Under the pieces are notes generated by a model. It searched no databases. It saw only the letters and a list, made by a program, of their open reading frames with translations, and was not told the DNA's origin. A stretch of DNA of 54,725 bases, from positions 1-54,725 of the forward strand of contig SEEM01000019.1 in the NCBI GenBank assembly GCA_004144595.1, given 5' to 3'. The position numbers and the translations under genes are program-made. The DNA is from Hyphomicrobiales bacterium. Lineage in GTDB: Bacteria > Pseudomonadota > Alphaproteobacteria > Rhizobiales > Beijerinckiaceae. This document shows, piece by piece, positions 38,274 through 52,939 of this stretch (the stretch's first letter is position 1; the number at the start of each line of letters is the position of its first letter).

Positions 38274-38337
38274 GGCGCCTGTCCTAATCGGAATGACGCC
38301 TCAGGACGAGGACTGAGTTGACGATTGTATGCGCGCC

Positions 38338-39216
38338 TCAGCGCTCCAGCAGCTTCTCGATCTCGGCGCGCAGTTGCGGGCCGAGATCGCTGCGGTCGAG
38401 CGCATAGGCGACGTTCGCCGCGAGGAAGCCGATCTTTGAGCCGGCATCGTAGATCTCGCCGTCGAAGCGCACCGCGTAGAACGGCTCCAGATGCGACAGC
38501 GCGATCATCGAGTCGGTGAGCTGAATCTCGCCGCCCGCACCTTTTTCCTGGTTGGCGAGCAGATTGAAGATCGTCGGCTGCAGGATGTAGCGGCCACTGA
38601 CATGGAGGTTGGACGGCGCGGTCCCCTTCGGCGGCTTCTCGACCATGCCGGTGATCTTCGAGATCTTGGCCTTGGCGTCCTGGACGGCGACGATGCCGTA
38701 CTGATGGGTCTGGTCGTCCGGCACGGGCGCAACCGCGATATGGTTTCCGCCGTGCTGGTCATAGGCATCGATCATCTCGGCGAGGCAGCCCTTGCCATGG
38801 CTGTAATGCAGCATGTCCGGCAGGAGCAGCGCGAAGGGCTCGTCGCCAACGAGTTCGCGCGCGCACCAGACGGCATGTCCGAGGCCGAGCGGTGCCTGCT
38901 GGCGCGTGAAGCTGGTCGCGCCGGCGGCCGGCAGGTCATGCCTCAGCGCCTCCAGTTCCTTCGTTTTATTGCGCTTGGCCAGCGTGTCGTCGAGCTCGTA
39001 GGCCATGTCGAAATGGTCCTCGATCACCGCCTTGTTGCGGCCGGTGACGAAGATAAAGTGCTCGATGCCGGCAGCGCGGGCCTCATCAACGACATGCTGC
39101 ACGACCGGACGGTCGACGATGGTCAGCATCTCCTTCGGGATCGCCTTGGTGGCGGGCAGGAAGCGGGTGCCGAGACCAGCGACGGGAAGAACGGCCTTGC
39201 GGATGCGTTTCGTCAT
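38338..39216 (-). CDS. galU: UTP-glucose-1-phosphate uridylyltransferase
   Basis: Makes UDP-glucose from UTP and glucose-1-phosphate for envelope polysaccharides. The 292-residue protein has the nucleotidyltransferase signature GLGTRFLPATKAIPKEM at 14-30, QAPLGLGHAVWCARELVGDEPFALLLPDM in the middle, VEKPPKG, and GGEIQLTDSM toward the end. The upstream open frame to 39276 is discarded in favour of the ATG at 39216. It is divergent from galE, whose product converts UDP-glucose to UDP-galactose, so the two share a 168-base promoter region. Confidence 0.95.
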   Translation of the reverse strand: MTKRIRKAVLPVAGLGTRFLPATKAIPKEMLTIVDRPVVQHVVDEARAAGIEHFIFVTGRNKAVIEDHFDMAYELDDTLAKRNKTKELEALRHDLPAAGATSFTRQQAPLGLGHAVWCARELVGDEPFALLLPDMLHYSHGKGCLAEMIDAYDQHGGNHIAVAPVPDDQTHQYGIVAVQDAKAKISKITGMVEKPPKGTAPSNLHVSGRYILQPTIFNLLANQEKGAGGEIQLTDSMIALSHLEPFYAVRFDGEIYDAGSKIGFLAANVAYALDRSDLGPQLRAEIEKLLER

Positions 39217-39384
39217 GCAAAATCCATTGGCGCGGGCGCCTTTGCCGAAGCCAGGCGATGGTGAGGACGGCCGCACAACAGTCAGGGTTGCCGGCCATCA
39301 GGCGATATTAGCTGACATGCCTTGAGAAGCCGTCAACGGTTTTCCGATAGGTAAGTTCCTGACGACGACGAGGCGAGAGAGACG

Positions 39385-40377
39385 ATGGCGATATTGGTTT
39401 CCGGCGGCGCCGGCTATATCGGCAGCCATATGGTCCTGGAATTGCTGGATCGCGGCGAGAAGGTCGTGGTGCTCGACAATCTCTCGACCGGCTTCTGGTG
39501 GGCGGTGCCACCGGAGGCGATCTTCGTCCAGGGCGATATCGGCAACCAGGAACTGGTCGAGGGCCTGATCGGCGAATACGAGATCACCGAGATCGCGCAT
39601 TTCGCCGCCCGGATCGTGGTTCCGGAATCCGTCACCGACCCTCTCGGCTATTATTTCAACAATACCGTGAAGACGCGCGCCCTGATCGAGAGCGCTGCGC
39701 GCAAGGGCGTGAAGCACGTCATCTTCTCCTCCACCGCCGCCGTCTATGGCGAGCCGCCGGTCTCGCCGGTGCCGGAGGAGGTCGCGCTGAACCCGATCAA
39801 CCCCTATGGCCGCTCGAAGCTGATGAGCGAATGGATGTTGCAGGACGCCGCCAAGGCGCATGGCTTCACCTATATCGCGCTGCGCTATTTCAACGTCGCC
39901 GGCGCCGATCCGAAGGGCCGCTCCGGCCAGTCCTCGCCGAATGCCACGCATCTGATCAAGGTTGCGAGCCAGGCCGCGCTCGGCCAGCGCGACGGCCTCA
40001 CGGTGTTCGGTACAGATTATGCCACGCCGGACGGCACCTGCGTGCGCGACTATATCCATGTCACGGACCTTGCCCGCGCCCATCTGGCCGCGCTCGACCA
40101 CCTGCGAAGCGGCGGGACCAGCCTGACGCTGAACTGCGGTTATGGCCGCGGCTATTCGGTGAAGGAGGTCGTTGAGGTCGTGAAGAAGGTATCGGGCGTC
40201 GATTTCGCCGTGACTCTGGCAGAGCGCCGGCCGGGCGACCCGGCCTCGCTCATCGCCCGCGCCGACCGCATCCGCACCGAACTCGGCTGGCAGCCGGAGC
40301 ATGACGATCTCGAGGAAATCGTCGGCCAGGCGCTCGCCTGGGAAGAGCATCTCAGGACGAAGAACGCCTCGGCCTGA
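39385..40377 (+). CDS. galE: UDP-glucose 4-epimerase
   Basis: Interconverts UDP-glucose and UDP-galactose with bound NAD. The 330-residue extended short-chain dehydrogenase has GGAGYIG at 7-13, DNLSTG at 31-36, the serine/threonine S115-S-T in FSSTAAVYGEP, and Y141-x3-K145. The C-terminal RRPGDPASLIARADRIRTELGW segment is typical. It is paired divergently with galU and has a family B repeat after its stop. Confidence 0.95.
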   Translation: MAILVSGGAGYIGSHMVLELLDRGEKVVVLDNLSTGFWWAVPPEAIFVQGDIGNQELVEGLIGEYEITEIAHFAARIVVPESVTDPLGYYFNNTVKTRALIESAARKGVKHVIFSSTAAVYGEPPVSPVPEEVALNPINPYGRSKLMSEWMLQDAAKAHGFTYIALRYFNVAGADPKGRSGQSSPNATHLIKVASQAALGQRDGLTVFGTDYATPDGTCVRDYIHVTDLARAHLAALDHLRSGGTSLTLNCGYGRGYSVKEVVEVVKKVSGVDFAVTLAERRPGDPASLIARADRIRTELGWQPEHDDLEEIVGQALAWEEHLRTKNASA

Positions 40378-40397
40378 GAAAGCGGGATACCCAAACC

Positions 40398-40487
40398 CGT
40401 CATTGCGAGCGCAGTGAAGCAATCCAGAGGCGGCAGAGTTCCTACGTATCCCTGGATTGCTTCGGCGCTTCGCTCCTCGCAATGACG
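40398..40487. repeat. palindromic repeat, family B, copy 2
   Basis: CGTCATTGCGAGCGCAGTGAAGCAATCCAG-type left half (outer and inner arms) and CTGGATTGC...CTCGCAATGACG right half, between the convergent galE and rnk genes. Confidence 0.85.
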
Positions 40488-40509
40488 GTGCGGCCCGCTC
40501 ACCCCACCC

Positions 40510-40920
40510 TTAGGACGCAGCCTCCTCTTCGGCCGGCTCGCGCACGTCGAGTACCGTCAGGCGCTTCACGTCGCCGGAGCGCGTCGTCCAGTCGATCGAA
40601 CGCTCGGCCGCCATGCCGATCAGCGCGACGCCGATCGGCGTCATCACCGAGATGCGGTTCTTCTCGATATCGGCATGCTCGGGCCAGACCAGCGTGATGG
40701 TGCTCTCCCGCTTGGTTGTCTCGTCGCGATAGACGATCTGGCTGCCGATCCGGACGTGATCGGCCGATACCCGGCTTCCCGGCAGGATGCGGGCACGGTC
40801 GAGCTCATGGGTCAGCTCGGCGGCGAGATCCGGCATGGTGTTGGCCGCGCCGGCCGCGATGCGGCTCAGCATGGCATGGTCCGCGGCCGTGACGGTGATG
40901 GCGGGACGCTTGGCAGTCAT
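40510..40920 (-). CDS. rnk: nucleoside diphosphate kinase regulator (Rnk / GreA-GreB C-terminal family)
   Basis: A 136-residue protein with a short helical N-terminus (DHAMLSRIAAGA) and a GreA/GreB-type C-terminal FKBP-like domain: VRIGSQIVYRDE, TLVWPEHADIEKNRISVMTPIGVALIGM. Rnk proteins bind RNA polymerase and were first linked to nucleoside diphosphate kinase levels. The long GreA coiled-coil finger is absent, so cleavage stimulation is not expected. The acidic tail EPAEEEAAS is noted. Moderately sure of the subfamily. Confidence 0.8.
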   Translation of the reverse strand: MTAKRPAITVTAADHAMLSRIAAGAANTMPDLAAELTHELDRARILPGSRVSADHVRIGSQIVYRDETTKRESTITLVWPEHADIEKNRISVMTPIGVALIGMAAERSIDWTTRSGDVKRLTVLDVREPAEEEAAS

Positions 40921-41322
40921 GGGAACAGTCTTTCATGGAAAGGGCGAGCGCCCGCTGGCGGATACAAAACCGCATGGCGCAAAAGGTCTGACTCGCAGGA
41001 AAATTGGGGAGATGAAGCGCCCCCGAACCGGCGGCGCGACGCGCGACAGGCCCGGGGCTAGAAGCCCGCGATGAGGTTGCCCGAGCGGTGCAGACCGCGG
41101 CGGAAAGGGGACGCGCTATTCATCCGGCGAGAATCTGACAATCGCGGGAGCTTGTCAAATCACGAAGACGTCCTGCCGTCGCGGGCCACGATCTCACCGC
41201 TTCCCGCGCCATAGCGTCGCTGACCGGCCCCAACGCCACCCTGCTGGCCTTCTCTTAACCCTTGGTTAATCTTGTTGGGGCGCTGTGAAGATGTTTCCAT
41301 CCAGCATTCGCCGGGAGTGTCC
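40921..41322. other. 402-base intergenic region between divergent rnk and lytic transglycosylase genes
   Basis: No credible coding frame. It contains a GAATC (GANTC) at 41131-41135 and an exact CtrA-type box at 41255-41269, annotated separately. The rest shows nothing I can name. Confidence 0.6.
41255..41269. promoter_or_regulatory. CtrA-type box upstream of the lytic transglycosylase gene
   Basis: TTAACC-CTT-GGTTAA is a perfect palindrome and an exact TTAA-N7-TTAA match, ending 53 bases before the ATG at 41323. The first half (TTAACC) also agrees with the extended CtrA consensus. Confidence 0.65.
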
Positions 41323-42558
41323 ATGCGCCTGTCCGTCATCGCAGCCTCAGTCCTGATCAGCCTGGCACCGGCGCTGGCCCAGACCACCGGCTCGATCAAC
41401 GTCTCCGGCGCCCATGCCCGCAGCAATGCGCAGGCGACCCCGGCGAGCGCCTCCTTCGCCGTCTTCGTGCAGCGGCTGTGGCCGCAGGCTCAAGCCCGCG
41501 GCATCTCGCGTACGACCTTCGATCTCGCCTTCCGCGGCGTGACGCCGGACCCGTCCATCGTCGCGCTGACGAAGAAACAGTCCGAATTCAGCGCCCCGAT
41601 CTGGAACTATCTGGAGAATGCCGTCGGCGGTTCGCGCATCCAGCGCGGGCGCGAGGCCGCGGCCGAGAACGCCTCCGTCCTCGCCCAGGTCGAAACCCGC
41701 TATGGCGTGCCCGAGGAAATCGTCCTCGGCGTGTGGGGCATGGAGACCAATTACGGCTCGTTCAAGGGCGGTAAGGACGTCATCCGCTCGCTCGCGACGC
41801 TCGCCTCGATCCGCTATCGCGGCGACTTCTTCCGCGACGAATTGCTGACCGCGCTTGAGCTGATCGAGAAGGGCCATGTCGAGCGCAGCGAGCTGAAGGG
41901 CTCCTGGGCCGGCGCCATGGGCCATACCCAGTTCATGCCGTCGAGCTACATGAAATACGCCGTCGACTGGACCGGAGACGGCCATGCCGACATCTGGACC
42001 TCTTCGAGCGACGCCATCGCCTCCACCGCCAACTACCTCAAGGGCTATGGCTGGGTGCCGGGCCTGCCATGGGGCATGGAGGTGACGTTGCCCCAGGGCT
42101 TCGACCACCGCCTGGACAAGGCGAGCTTCTCCGCCTTCGCGTCCGCCGGCATCCGCCGCGCCGATGGCGGCCGCCTGCCCTCCTCCGGCGAAGGCCGCCT
42201 GTTCTATCCGGCCGGCCATACCGGCCCGGTGATGCTGCTCACCGCGAATTTCGACGTGATCAAGAAATACAACTCGTCGGACGCCTATGCGATGGCCGTC
42301 GGCCATCTCGGAGACCGCATCGCCGGCCGCGCCGCGATCCAGGGAAGCTGGCCGACCAAGGCCCCGCGCCTCGACATGGCCGCGACCCGCGATCTCCAGA
42401 ACCGCCTGAAGGCTATCGGCCTCTACAACCATGACGCCGATGGCCGCATCGGCACCGGCACTCGCGAGGCCGTCAGGCGCTACCAGATCAGCGCCGGCGA
42501 AATCGCCGACGGCTATCCCACACCTGCCCTTTTGACCAAGCTGCGCGGGAAACGCTGA
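41323..42558 (+). CDS. lytic murein transglycosylase, MltB-like, with peptidoglycan-binding domain
   Basis: A periplasmic enzyme of 411 residues that cleaves glycan strands of the wall with anhydro-ring formation. A signal peptide ends near ALA-Q at 19-20. The SLT_2/MltB catalytic domain (about 40-325) has E141 in GVWGMETNYGSFKGG and the AMGHTQFMPSSYMKYAVDWTGDG block. A PG_binding_1 domain closes the protein (about 345-408, LQNRLKAIGLYNHDADGRIGTGTREAVRRYQ). It lacks a lipobox, so it is soluble. The open frame begins at 41272, but the ATG at 41323 follows GGGAG and gives a clean signal peptide. A CtrA-type box upstream fits timing with cell division. Confidence 0.93.
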   Translation: MRLSVIAASVLISLAPALAQTTGSINVSGAHARSNAQATPASASFAVFVQRLWPQAQARGISRTTFDLAFRGVTPDPSIVALTKKQSEFSAPIWNYLENAVGGSRIQRGREAAAENASVLAQVETRYGVPEEIVLGVWGMETNYGSFKGGKDVIRSLATLASIRYRGDFFRDELLTALELIEKGHVERSELKGSWAGAMGHTQFMPSSYMKYAVDWTGDGHADIWTSSSDAIASTANYLKGYGWVPGLPWGMEVTLPQGFDHRLDKASFSAFASAGIRRADGGRLPSSGEGRLFYPAGHTGPVMLLTANFDVIKKYNSSDAYAMAVGHLGDRIAGRAAIQGSWPTKAPRLDMAATRDLQNRLKAIGLYNHDADGRIGTGTREAVRRYQISAGEIADGYPTPALLTKLRGKR

Positions 42559-42613
42559 CTCCGGATCGCTCCCGGCCTATAATGTAAACCGAAGGGAACG
42601 ACCGGATCGGTCT

Positions 42614-43828
42614 ATGCGCCTGCGCTCGCTCGCCATGGTTCTGGCTGCCGCCTGCCTGCTTCTCCTGACGGGCGGGCCGACCTCCCTCGCCCAACAGCAG
42701 CCGCGCCAACAACCACAGCAGCGCAGCCTGTTCCAGATGTTCTGGCAAATACCTGGACCGCCGCGCACCGCGACGCCGCAGCCGCGCCAGCGCGTCGCCC
42801 CGGCCGTCCGTCGCCGCGAGGCGCCTGTCGTGGTTCGCGACGATCCCGTCATCCCCAAGGTCGATGTCAGCAGCCACATTGTCGTCATGGGCGATTCCCT
42901 CGCCAATCTCCTGGCGAACGGGCTCGACGACGCCCTCAACGACCGCCCCGATATCGAGGTGCTCCACCGCGCCAAGCCCGATTCCGGGCTGGTGCGGAGC
43001 GATTTCTACGACTGGCCGAAGACGGTCTCCGAGCTGCTCGCCGGCGATCCTAAGATCAGCATCGGCGTGATCCTGCTCGGCCTCAACGATCGCCAGCCAC
43101 TGCGCGAGGGCGAGACCGTCCATGAGCCATTGAGCCCGCGCTGGCTCGAACTCTATCGCGACCGGATCGACGCCATCGCCACTGCGTTCGCCACCCGGCG
43201 GGTGCCCCTGATCTGGGTCGGGGCGCCACCGATGCAGAACGGTCGGCTCTCGGCCGATCTCGTCACCTTCAACGACCTCTACCGCCAGCGTGTCGAGAAG
43301 GCCGGCGGGCAATATGTCGATCTCTGGGGCGGCTTCGTCGATGCCGAGAACCGCTATGCCGCGACCGGCCCGGACGTCTCCGGTCAGCCGGTGAGGCTGC
43401 GCCTCGGCGACGGCATCCATTTCACCGCAGCCGGCGCCCGCAAGGCCGCGCATTTCGTCGATCTCGTCATCCGCCGCATGATCGAGACCGCCCCCCAGAA
43501 CAGCGTTATCGCCCTGCCCGTCTCGCCCGAGACCGGCGCCCCCACGGCTCTGGAACTCCAGCCCGGCGGCATCGAGCGCCTGATCGACCAGATGGTCGCG
43601 GGCGTGCCCACCATCGGCCTGCCCGCCGCCCTGCAGGCAAGGCCGTTGGCCGGGCCGATACAGCCGCTCACCGGCCAGGCCGTGCCCTCCGAGCAGCCGC
43701 TGCTCGCCTCGATCACCGAGGCGCGCGGGCGCGGCGACGCCGCCCTCCAGCTCGAACGCGTCTTCGGCCAGGGCATCGCGCCCGACCCGGTCTCGGGCCG
43801 GCTCGACGACTACCGCTGGCCGCGCTGA
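42614..43828 (+). CDS. exported SGNH/GDSL hydrolase-fold protein (DUF459)
   Basis: A 404-residue protein with a signal peptide or anchor (about 6-26), then a Gln/Pro/Arg-rich linker (about 27-75). An SGNH esterase-type domain follows (about 85-290). Its catalytic set is visible: S95 in VMGDSLA, N158 in LLGLND, and D266 and H269 in GDGIHFT. A proline-rich C-terminal tail of about 110 residues follows. DUF459 proteins are suspected to act on acyl groups of envelope polymers; substrate unknown. It lies 55 bases after the lytic transglycosylase on the same strand and may be co-transcribed, which supports a wall or envelope role. Confidence 0.85.
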   Translation: MRLRSLAMVLAAACLLLLTGGPTSLAQQQPRQQPQQRSLFQMFWQIPGPPRTATPQPRQRVAPAVRRREAPVVVRDDPVIPKVDVSSHIVVMGDSLANLLANGLDDALNDRPDIEVLHRAKPDSGLVRSDFYDWPKTVSELLAGDPKISIGVILLGLNDRQPLREGETVHEPLSPRWLELYRDRIDAIATAFATRRVPLIWVGAPPMQNGRLSADLVTFNDLYRQRVEKAGGQYVDLWGGFVDAENRYAATGPDVSGQPVRLRLGDGIHFTAAGARKAAHFVDLVIRRMIETAPQNSVIALPVSPETGAPTALELQPGGIERLIDQMVAGVPTIGLPAALQARPLAGPIQPLTGQAVPSEQPLLASITEARGRGDAALQLERVFGQGIAPDPVSGRLDDYRWPR

Positions 43829-43835
43829 ACGGCCG

Positions 43836-45350
<1,515 letters not shown>

Positions 45351-45653
45351 CGGTATCTCATGAAGTCAGGCATGCGCGCAGGAGCGCGCCGAGAAAGGCT
45401 GACGATGAGACGGCGATGCGCTCCCGGTCAGCCCCGCGAAATGAAGCGCGGGGCGCAGACAGGTCCGCGGGTGCGGCAATGGAAGCGGCGGCGCGGCGCC
45501 TGCTTCCCCCTCAGGTTCGATTCCATGGTGGCGATCATAGCGGCGGCCGCGGCGATGAACAGAGTCTCGGCGTCATGAGGGGCCCGAGCGCGGCGCGGAT
45601 CACGGAACCGCCACGCATCCGCAGGATTGATGGTGAGTGAAGGAGGCGTAGCG
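45351..45653. other. intergenic region with a leader hairpin upstream of the ABC-F gene
   Basis: 303 bases without a convincing gene. An eight-pair hairpin GCCCCGCG (45431-45438) with CGCGGGGC (45447-45454) lies about 80 bases before the ABC-F start and would be in its 5' leader. It lacks a T run. Strong AAGGAGG at the right end belongs to the following YCII-like gene. Confidence 0.4.
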
Positions 45654-45991
45654 ATGCCCAGATTCGTCACGATCGGCTATGGCGACCGGGCCGGCTATGA
45701 CCGTACCGCCCCCGAAATCCACGACGCTGCCCATGCCAGGATGCCGCGCTCATCGCGCGTGGTGCCGTCATGGGCACGGCTGGGAGCCCGATGCAGGTGC
45801 GCAATCCGGATGCCACCGGGATCAGCACGACGCAAGGTCCGTTCATGGCGTCAGGCCTGCCCATCGCCGGCTTCGCGATCATCGAGGCCGCGGATATGGC
45901 AGAAGCGGTCGATCTCGTCTCGCGCGTGCCTTGCGCCGTAGCGCATGGCGTCGTCGAAATCTGGCCGCTGGAAGAGCCGGAACAGTCCTAA
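45654..45991 (+). pseudogene. YCII-related (DGPF) protein, broken by a one-base deletion
   Basis: The ATG at 45654 has an excellent AAGGAGG and opens with MPRFVTIGYGDRAGYDRTAPEIHDA. At about 45737 the frame is lost, and the homologous continuation reads in the -1 frame (QDAALIARGAVMGTAGSP, then TQGPFMASGLPIAGFAIIEAADMAEAVDLVSRVP and ending GVVEIWPLEEPEQS at 45991). Joined, the two parts give about 112 residues, the normal size of YCII/DGPF proteins, which are small dimeric alpha-beta enzymes of unclear function. One missing C (GCC-CAG becoming GCCAG) would explain it. A sequencing error is the alternative. Confidence 0.7.
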
Positions 45992-46012
45992 TCCCGGCTC
46001 AGCCCGGTACCC

Positions 46013-47437
46013 TCACATCGGCAGGATCGTCGCGCCCATCAATTCCTTGTCGATGGCATGAGCCGCCTGGCGGCCCTCGCGGATCGCCCAGACGACGAGC
46101 GACTGGCCGCGGCGCATGTCGCCGGCGACGAAGACCTTGCCGACGCTGGTCTTGTAGTCGCTGTCATTGGCGACGACGTTGGCGCGCTTGTCCACCGCGG
46201 CGCCGGACTGCGCGATCATGCCCTCGATCAGCGATCCCGCGAAGCCGATGGCCAGGAAGCAGAGATCGGCCTGGAGCACGAATTCGCTGCCGGGAATGGG
46301 CTTGCGCTTCTCGTCGACGCGGGCGCATTTCACGCCGGTGAGCCGCCCGTTGCGGCCTTCCAAGCCCAGCGTCGCCGCCTGGAACTCGCGCTCGGCGCCC
46401 TCGGCCTGCGAGGACGAGGTGCGGAACTTGGTCGGCCAATACGGCCAGACGGTCAGCTTGTCCTCCAGCTCCGGCGCCATCGGCCGGATGTCGAGCTGCG
46501 TCACCGAGAGCGCGCCCTGCCGGAAGGCCGTGCCGACGCAGTCCGAGGCCGTATCGCCGCCGCCGACCACCACGACATGCTTGCCGGCCGCGCTGATCGG
46601 CGCCTCGTTTGAGACATCCTCGCCGCCGACGCGCTTGTTCTGCTGGGTCAGGTAAGGCATCGCGTAGTGGACGCCGGCGAGATTGGTGTCGGGTAGGCCC
46701 GGATCGCGCGGCGCTTCCGCACCGCCGGTCATCAGCACCGCGTCATGCTCGGCCATCAGCGTGGCGAAGGGCAGATTGACGCCGATATTGGCGTTGTAGT
46801 GGAAGGTCACCCCTTCCGCCTCCATCTGCTTCACCCGGCGGTCGATATGCTTCTTCTCCATCTTGAAGTCGGGGATGCCATAGCGCAGCAGGCCGCCGGC
46901 CTTGGCCTCCCGCTCGTAGAGATGGACGTCGTGCCCGACGCGGGCGAGCTGCTGCGCCGCAGCCATTCCGGCAGGGCCCGAACCGACGATGGCGATGCGC
47001 TTGCCTGTGCGCTTGGCCGGGATTTCCGGCGCGATCCAGCCCTCTTGCCAGCCCTTGTCGGCGATCGCCTGCTCGATCGTCTTGATCGTCACGGGCATGT
47101 TCTCGAGGTTGAGCGTGCAGGCTTCCTCGCAGGGCGCCGGGCAGATGCGGCCGGTGAACTCCGGGAAGTTGTTGGTGGAATGGAGGTTGCGCAGAGCATC
47201 CTCCCAGCCGCCGGAATAGACCAGCTCGTTCCAGTCCGGGATCTGGTTATGGACCGGGCAGCCGGTCGGCCCGTGGCAGAACGGAATGCCGCAATCCATG
47301 CAGCGCGCCGCCTGCTTCTTGACGTCGCGCTCCTCCAGGGGAAGCGTGAACTCGCGGAAGTGGCGAATGCGGTCGCCGGCGAGCTGATACTTCTGCTCCT
47401 GCCGGTCGAATTCGAGAAAGCCCGTGACCTTGCCCAT
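46013..47437 (-). CDS. gltD: glutamate synthase (NADPH) small subunit
   Basis: Passes electrons from NADPH through FAD and [4Fe-4S] clusters to the large subunit. The 474-residue protein has N-terminal cluster cysteines C46, C49, C54, C60 and C99, C103, C107, the FAD loop GSGPAG at 152-157, and an NADPH loop GGGDTASDC near 290. The C-terminal [24 protein letters not shown] is typical. It begins 96 bases after the gltB stop on the same strand, the normal gltBD operon order. Confidence 0.96.
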   Translation of the reverse strand: MGKVTGFLEFDRQEQKYQLAGDRIRHFREFTLPLEERDVKKQAARCMDCGIPFCHGPTGCPVHNQIPDWNELVYSGGWEDALRNLHSTNNFPEFTGRICPAPCEEACTLNLENMPVTIKTIEQAIADKGWQEGWIAPEIPAKRTGKRIAIVGSGPAGMAAAQQLARVGHDVHLYEREAKAGGLLRYGIPDFKMEKKHIDRRVKQMEAEGVTFHYNANIGVNLPFATLMAEHDAVLMTGGAEAPRDPGLPDTNLAGVHYAMPYLTQQNKRVGGEDVSNEAPISAAGKHVVVVGGGDTASDCVGTAFRQGALSVTQLDIRPMAPELEDKLTVWPYWPTKFRTSSSQAEGAEREFQAATLGLEGRNGRLTGVKCARVDEKRKPIPGSEFVLQADLCFLAIGFAGSLIEGMIAQSGAAVDKRANVVANDSDYKTSVGKVFVAGDMRRGQSLVVWAIREGRQAAHAIDKELMGATILPM

Positions 47438-47533
47438 GCCGTTTCTCTCGCCGTGTGCGCGGGGCGTCCCCGTGCGCGTGCCATAACCTGATCGAGGTGC
47501 CGGAGCCCGGAAGCCCCGGCGGGTGGCGTTCGC

Positions 47534-52222
<4,689 letters not shown>

Positions 52223-52448
52223 CGTCAAACCCCGCTTCCCAGAACCCGCGAGCTTGCGCCGGCGGGAGACCCGTCAGTCCATGATCCCGACCGCTGCTGC
52301 CCTCAGTGCCGACCGGAGGTCGGCAGCAAGGATGAGGCCAAGGCGATCCGGCCGTCGTCTTCTTCGAGGCTTTGCTTGCGCATTGTCTCCACCGCGCCCG
52401 CGTCCTCCGCAGGCGCCTCGGGCGTGGCTCGCCCGTTCGCGCCTGTCT

Positions 52449-52517
52449 TCAGGCCGTCGTTTTACGGACGGCGCGCGTACGATTGGCTTTGGCGTTGGTA
52501 GCCCGGCCCTTCGTCAT
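52449..52517 (-). CDS. possible 22-residue basic peptide upstream of gltB
   Basis: MTKGRATNAKANRTRAVRKTTA, preceded by GGAGGCGAGC, one of the better ribosome-binding sites in the window. It is rich in Arg, Lys and Thr, has no hydrophobic segment and would be translated from the gltB leader, about 230 bases before gltB. It might be a regulatory leader peptide, a real microprotein, or chance. Confidence 0.3.
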   Translation of the reverse strand: MTKGRATNAKANRTRAVRKTTA

Positions 52518-52583
52518 GCTCGCCTCCGTTGCGACGGCGCGACCTTGAGCTAGAGTAGCTTTTGGTCGGCGCGGTGAAAAATG

Positions 52584-52600
52584 GGACAGCAACACTGTCC
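52584..52600. promoter_or_regulatory. perfect dyad GGACAG-N5-CTGTCC upstream of gltB
   Basis: A 17-bp exact inverted repeat. It lies just downstream, in the direction of gltB, of a possible -24/-12 promoter, where a repressor could block initiation. No regulator is assigned. Confidence 0.4.
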
Positions 52601-52603
52601 TAT

Positions 52604-52619
52604 TGCGATGAACTTGCCA
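52604..52619 (-). promoter_or_regulatory. possible sigma-54 (-24/-12) promoter of gltB
   Basis: On the minus strand TGGCAA-N5-TCGCA matches TGGCAC-N5-TTGCA with two differences; the essential GG and GC are present and correctly spaced. Control of glutamate synthase by nitrogen-responsive sigma-54 is plausible, but one match in 700 bases is weak evidence. Confidence 0.3.
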
Positions 52620-52759
52620 GAATTCCAATCTGCGCACAAGCGCCGATTTCGCGCCGCAGCGAAATTTTATTGCAAAATCAAATTCGCGCCAGACATTTCC
52701 GGAACGAAAGCCAGACTCAGGCAGCCCGGTTCTTGTTTTTGGGCCTCACCGCCCCTCCG

Positions 52760-52857
52760 CGTCATTGCGAGCGCAGCGAGGCAATCCAGGAGGACCAGAT
52801 GAGACGTTCAGCCCAGTCCCACTGGATTGCTTCGTCGCTTTGCTCCTCGCAATGACG
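52760..52857. repeat. palindromic repeat, family B, copy 3
   Basis: Left half CGTCATTGCGAGCGCAGCGAGGCAATCCAG-type arms, right half CTGGATTGCTTC...CTCGCAATGACG, with a variable centre. It lies 82 bases before the threonine aldolase ATG. Confidence 0.85.
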
Positions 52858-52939
52858 CCCCACCCCCGGCGCAGCGCGCAAGCCCCCTCTTCGTCCTTGT
52901 CGCTTGGCAGCAAAGCGCCCTCAGCCTAACCCTCACACC

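Larger units (their letters stand above)
52223..52939. other. gltB upstream region
   Basis: 717 bases with no established gene, between divergent gltB and the threonine aldolase gene. It holds a 22-codon frame, a perfect dyad, a possible sigma-54 promoter and a family B repeat, all listed separately. The part around 52560-52740 is visibly richer in A/T than the coding DNA, as expected for a promoter region. Confidence 0.6.
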
